Assembly: GCA_964619535.1 (NCBI GenBank)
Contig: CAZUEX010000014.1
Span: 34,879 to 98,878 of the forward strand
From: Leptonema sp964619535
Lineage (GTDB): Bacteria; Spirochaetota; Leptospiria; Leptospirales; Leptonemataceae
DNA: 64,000 bases
Reading direction: 5' to 3'
A model generated the notes under the pieces. That model had not been told where the DNA came from. It ran no database searches and saw nothing but the letters and a program-made list of their open reading frames with translations. Shown piece after piece: positions 60,761 to 64,000 of this stretch; position 1 is the first letter of the stretch, and every line of letters starts with the position of its first letter. The translations under genes were made by a program, and so were the position numbers.

Positions 60761-60793
60761 GAAAGGCCGGATCAGGGCGACGATCCGGCTTTC
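60761..60793. repeat. 12-bp inverted repeat in the gap between divergent genes
   Basis: GAAAGGCCGGATC and GATCCGGCTTTC pair with one bulged base and an 8-nt loop, in the divergent gap upstream of 60744 (leftward) and 60896 (rightward). It could be a 5'-leader hairpin of the leftward gene or an operator. Confidence 0.45.
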
Positions 60794-60895
60794 TACTCAA
60801 GAGGCAACGGAAAAAACCAGCTCTACAGAAAAATGCCCCCGGGTCTAAAAATCCTTGCTTTCTTCGGCTGAAGGGCTACGATACAGAGGATTCGC

Positions 60896-61183
60896 ATGCG
60901 CTCTACTGTTATCCTGATCTTACTTGTGAGCTGTTCCTTCCCCGCCCAGGAACGGCAGGCCGTGCCTGCGCCTGCCGAACAGTCTGTTGAACTCGTAGAC
61001 TGCAACTATTACTGGCCCATGCGTAATCGGCATGTCTGTATCAAGGATATGCCCATTTCAGAATGCGAAGATCTGTTTTATGTGCCCGGCTTTCAACGTG
61101 AATCGGAATGCTATTGTGATGTGGCAAACCGTGAAAAAAACCGAATTGAAGGCAGTGATTACGTTCAATACGATTGTGAATAA
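60896..61183 (+). CDS. Small Cys-rich lipoprotein
   Basis: A 95-residue protein with a lipoprotein-like signal (ILLVSC, Cys13). The mature part has six further cysteines spread as DCNYYW, HVCIKD, SECEDL, SECYCD and YDCE, suggesting three disulfides. No family recognised. It lies 47 bp upstream of the MORN-like lipoprotein gene in the same direction, so the two may be co-expressed. Confidence 0.6.
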   Translation: MRSTVILILLVSCSFPAQERQAVPAPAEQSVELVDCNYYWPMRNRHVCIKDMPISECEDLFYVPGFQRESECYCDVANREKNRIEGSDYVQYDCE

Positions 61184-61230
61184 CGAACCTTTTTCAAAAA
61201 CGACCATCTCACACCTTTGAGGAAACATGC

Positions 61231-62568
61231 ATGAAGGATCAACGAATTCCTGCCATCCCCTTTATCCCTGTGATCATTACTCTATGGCTCCTTGCCGTGT
61301 CGTGCCAGTCTGCAGGCTCCTATGACAGGGCAGAGCCGGGCGTGCGATTCCGAATCAGCTGCGAGGACGGCAGGGCCATCCGGCACCACTATGCAAGCGC
61401 AACAGGAGAGCTGGTGGAACGCGGCCCTGTTGCTTTGCGAAAAGGAATGAGCTGTGACGATGCCGAGGACCTCGATGAAAAGGCCATGCTGCGTCTGCAG
61501 CGTGAAGGGCAGTGGACGGGCTATTATAAGGGCACCCTGAACCCGCTGTGGAAGGGATTGTTCAAAAAGAATAAACGTGAAGGTGTCCTTACCTACTTCG
61601 ACAGGAAAGGGAATAAAACGAAGATTATCACCTATTCGGGCGGATCAAAAGAAGGCCTGGAAGAAGGATATTTCAGCTCCGGTGCGATTCGCTACAGAGG
61701 GCAGAACAGCAACAATATGAAAACCGGTCTGTGGCAGTCCTGGGGCTCCGAGGACTCCGCATGCATTACAAAGGGCATGTACTCGAAGGGTGAAAAAACA
61801 GGCCAGTGGGAAGAATGCGCCCTGAACGAGGAGACGGGCAAATGGTACCTGGCCTTTCGCGGGAACTATGTACAGGGACTTAGAGATGGCCCCGTTGAGA
61901 TCTTTCATCCAACGGGAGAGCTTCTTGGCAAAGGTTCTTACAGGGCTGACCTGATCTGCAAGAGCAAGCCGCCTGCGGAGGGTGTGGAGGCCTGCAGCAA
62001 AAGGACCGGCAAATGGACCCTGTACCATCCATCGGGTAAACTGGCCGCAGAAGGCGAGTACGATGGCGCTACTGGCAAGAAGCGCGGAACCTGGACGGAA
62101 TACTATGCCTCGGGGCAGAAGATGGCCATGGGACCACGGGACCATACGCGAAACGGCATCTGGACCTTCTACAGCAAGGATGGGCAGATCATCGGTCAGT
62201 TTGGCTTTAAGGGCAATGATGCCATGCCTCGCTACTGTATCGTTTATGAGAAGGGCGTAAAAAAGGAAGAAGGCCCCTGCATGGGCGTGCTGGTCAAGTA
62301 TGTGTCCGAAACAGATGAAATCAAACTGGCAGGCCGTATCAGGCAGACGGATGCCTGGAAAGGGTATCATGCAAACGGAACAAAGGCCTGGGAAGGAATG
62401 TATGTCAATGGCCTGAAGATGGGTGCCTGGAAGTTCTACAGCGAACAGGGTAAGCTGATAGGGCAGGGTAACTTTCGTATGAACAAGAAGGTCGGTCGCT
62501 GGAAAGAGATGAAGAATGGCCGCCTCGTAGAAGTGGAATACGACGATTTTGGCCGTCTTAAGAATTAG
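61231..62568 (+). CDS. MORN/YwqK-repeat lipoprotein
   Basis: A 445-residue lipoprotein (WLLAVSC lipobox, Cys25). The mature part is built from about ten MORN/YwqK-type units with the pattern G-x-W-x-x-Y-x-x-x-G-x-L-x-x-x-G-x-Y, for example GTWTEYYASGQKMAMG, GIWTFYSKDGQIIGQF and GAWKFYSEQGKLIGQGN. Such proteins are expanded in leptospires (recalled, not checked). The repeats form beta-hairpin stacks; the function is unknown. A GAGGAAAC site precedes the ATG. Confidence 0.82.
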   Translation: MKDQRIPAIPFIPVIITLWLLAVSCQSAGSYDRAEPGVRFRISCEDGRAIRHHYASATGELVERGPVALRKGMSCDDAEDLDEKAMLRLQREGQWTGYYKGTLNPLWKGLFKKNKREGVLTYFDRKGNKTKIITYSGGSKEGLEEGYFSSGAIRYRGQNSNNMKTGLWQSWGSEDSACITKGMYSKGEKTGQWEECALNEETGKWYLAFRGNYVQGLRDGPVEIFHPTGELLGKGSYRADLICKSKPPAEGVEACSKRTGKWTLYHPSGKLAAEGEYDGATGKKRGTWTEYYASGQKMAMGPRDHTRNGIWTFYSKDGQIIGQFGFKGNDAMPRYCIVYEKGVKKEEGPCMGVLVKYVSETDEIKLAGRIRQTDAWKGYHANGTKAWEGMYVNGLKMGAWKFYSEQGKLIGQGNFRMNKKVGRWKEMKNGRLVEVEYDDFGRLKN

Positions 62569-62579
62569 TAAGCGGCAAT

Positions 62580-64000
62580 CTATCCCGTGTAGGGCTCGTA
62601 CTTCGGGCCCGTGCGATCGGGAAAGAAGGTAAGGATGACGCGGTGTACGGGAGCCTGTAGCTTTTCAATGCCGCCTTTGAAGTGGAACTCCGTTCCAGGC
62701 AGGATGACATCGCGCACAAAAACCCTGACGGGCTCGGTGTTACGTCGAGCGTTTTGAATGGTGGCAAACAGGGCCTTTTTCTTTTCTATCGCTTCCTGTA
62801 CCCTATGATATTGCTGCACACGCTCTCGCGCATCTCGCTTCATATCCTCACTGATCCGCGCTGCCGTAAGCCGTGTTAGCTTCTCTTTAAAGCTGCGCAG
62901 ATATTCTGTAAGGGCCTGGATCCGCTTTTCCAGTTCTTGAATCTCTTCGCGCAGGGTGTGGTAGATCTCCTGATTATGATAATGCAGCCCTGGATAGAAG
63001 ACGGTTCGTATTTCGTTCTGGTTGCCGATACGGCTTACCTTCAGGTCGCCAAAGTGCAATATCTCGCCCCCGGCAATGACAGACGAGTCGCTTTCGCTCA
63101 ATTCGATAGAACCGTGTGCAACCACCGTGCTGGTAAGGATGGAGCGCCGCAGACGAATGGAGCCATCACAGATGACATGGCTGTTCTCGATAAAGTCGGC
63201 AGACAGGTCTCCACCACAGAGGATACGCCCCTTGCCTCCGGAATTGATGCCTCCGGCAACGGTGATATTGCCTGCGACGCGAAGAAAACCGGTTTCCACC
63301 AGCCCTTCAACGGTCAGGTCCTTTCCGCTGAGGATCTCTGTTCCGCGCTCTACGTTGCCTTTGATAATAATCGACAGGTTGTAAGAAAGATTGCCCGTTT
63401 CAAGGCCGGCATTGCCTTCGATGATGAGCTCGGGCGTAACAAAAAAGAGGTCGCCCGAGTGTTTGAAGATGCCTTCTATAGCGGCCACGTACTCCGTGGA
63501 GCCATCCTTTCCCGGTCTGGCCTGGACGTGGTCGCCGGGCCTGGCCGCTGCAGGAACGGGCTCTCGTGGTTCAACGACTTCGCCGAAAACGTTAATGCCC
63601 TCTTTACCGCGTATCGGCGGATAGATCCTGGCGATGAGCTGCCCCTGTTCGACGGTCTTGTAGCGGCGAATATTACGGAAGTCTGTGCGGCCGTCTTCTT
63701 TTATCTTGATCTCTGGCTCATCGGTAATAAAGAACTCGGCCCTGCCATCGACCGACTCACCGGGCATCATGCCCTGCGCAACGACGGCTTCGAGCTTTTT
63801 GCGTTCCTGCATCGTGCGGATCTGTGTGGTCAGGGTATCGATGGCCTCGTTGTCGATGCCGTAGCGCACGTTGTGGTCACCAAGAAGCTGCAGGATGGCC
63901 GCCTCGCTGAAAGACGGATCGGCAGGCCCCTGGTAGGTAATGATGGCCCTGAGGTTGTCGTTATCAAACGACAGCGTCAGGGGCTGGGCCCGGCTGGATT
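62580..64000 (-). CDS. FapA/DUF342-family protein, 5' end outside the window
   Basis: The C-terminal 473 or so residues are inside the window; the frame stays open to the right edge, so the true start is beyond it. The DUF342 beta-helix is evident in repeated short strands (GNLSYNLSIIIKGNVERGTE, LTVEGLVETGFLRVAGNITV, AGGINSGGKGRILCGGDLSA), followed by a coiled-coil (EIQELEKRIQALTEYLRSFKEKL) and a small C-terminal domain. Relatives are polymer-like or flagellum-associated proteins with unclear function. An internal GTG at 63869 is not the real start. Confidence 0.85.
   Translation of the reverse strand, partial: SSRAQPLTLSFDNDNLRAIITYQGPADPSFSEAAILQLLGDHNVRYGIDNEAIDTLTTQIRTMQERKKLEAVVAQGMMPGESVDGRAEFFITDEPEIKIKEDGRTDFRNIRRYKTVEQGQLIARIYPPIRGKEGINVFGEVVEPREPVPAAARPGDHVQARPGKDGSTEYVAAIEGIFKHSGDLFFVTPELIIEGNAGLETGNLSYNLSIIIKGNVERGTEILSGKDLTVEGLVETGFLRVAGNITVAGGINSGGKGRILCGGDLSADFIENSHVICDGSIRLRRSILTSTVVAHGSIELSESDSSVIAGGEILHFGDLKVSRIGNQNEIRTVFYPGLHYHNQEIYHTLREEIQELEKRIQALTEYLRSFKEKLTRLTAARISEDMKRDARERVQQYHRVQEAIEKKKALFATIQNARRNTEPVRVFVRDVILPGTEFHFKGGIEKLQAPVHRVILTFFPDRTGPKYEPYTG

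Overview
The window looks like a gene-dense stretch of chromosome from a leptospiral spirochaete, most plausibly a Leptonema-like member of the Leptospirales (inference). The evidence is GC content that looks moderate, many genes that overlap by 4 bp, a DUF1574-type protein, abundant lipoproteins, B12-dependent methionine synthase and the futalosine (MqnD) menaquinone route. No rRNA, tRNA, insertion sequence or CRISPR array is visible. The left edge starts just upstream of an MBL-fold gene. The right edge cuts a FapA/DUF342 gene, whose 5' end lies outside.

Layout. 0-10.8 kb: MBL hydrolase, DUF3592-like protein and MqnD; two cation antiporters; a small beta-rich exported protein; a secreted HtrA-like protease coupled to a catalytically dead paralogue; ThrS without its TGS domain. 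10.7-11.4 kb: a 716-bp apparently non-coding stretch rich in dyads. 11.4-15.2 kb: a leftward cluster of poorly known genes led by a degenerate sigma-54-activator-like protein. 15.2-20.6 kb: a rightward module of ParA, ParB, a replication-initiator-like winged-helix protein and a tail-fibre-like repeat protein, with several strong palindromes. It resembles the replication/partition core of a plasmid, prophage or secondary replicon. 20.6-28.3 kb: MetF, a GAF-GAF-PP2C phosphatase, a lone carbonic-anhydrase-like protein, a DTW-domain tRNA enzyme, a MYG1-like protein, a metallophosphoesterase and a Cys-rich-repeat protein.

28.3-37.7 kb is the most coherent biology here. An ArsR-type regulator fused to a SAM-methyltransferase domain (SahR-like architecture) is followed by S-adenosylhomocysteine hydrolase and a DUF3293-adenosine deaminase fusion, and then by MetH. 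The regulator and metH promoters carry almost the same 20-bp palindrome in the same place between -35 and -10. Together with MetF at 20.7 kb, these genes would cover SAH breakdown, adenosine disposal and homocysteine remethylation.

37.8-64 kb: MscS channel, M23-type peptidase, serine beta-lactamase/PBP-like protein, AGCS symporter, OsmC, HrpB helicase, split DsbD (separate alpha-domain lipoprotein), rhomboid protease, a coiled-coil/TPR-like protein with DtD, DUF1574 with a Kazal-like lipoprotein, DUF2249, a ZIP transporter with 11-bp spaced upstream repeats, NmrA-like SDR, HtpG, M48 lipoprotein, GbsR/MarR regulator, an adenylate cyclase with a receiver-like domain lacking the phospho-acceptor Asp, HDOD protein, a CbiX-like lipoprotein with a PepSY protein behind a Fur-box-like dyad, several exported Cys-rich or MORN-like proteins, and FapA.
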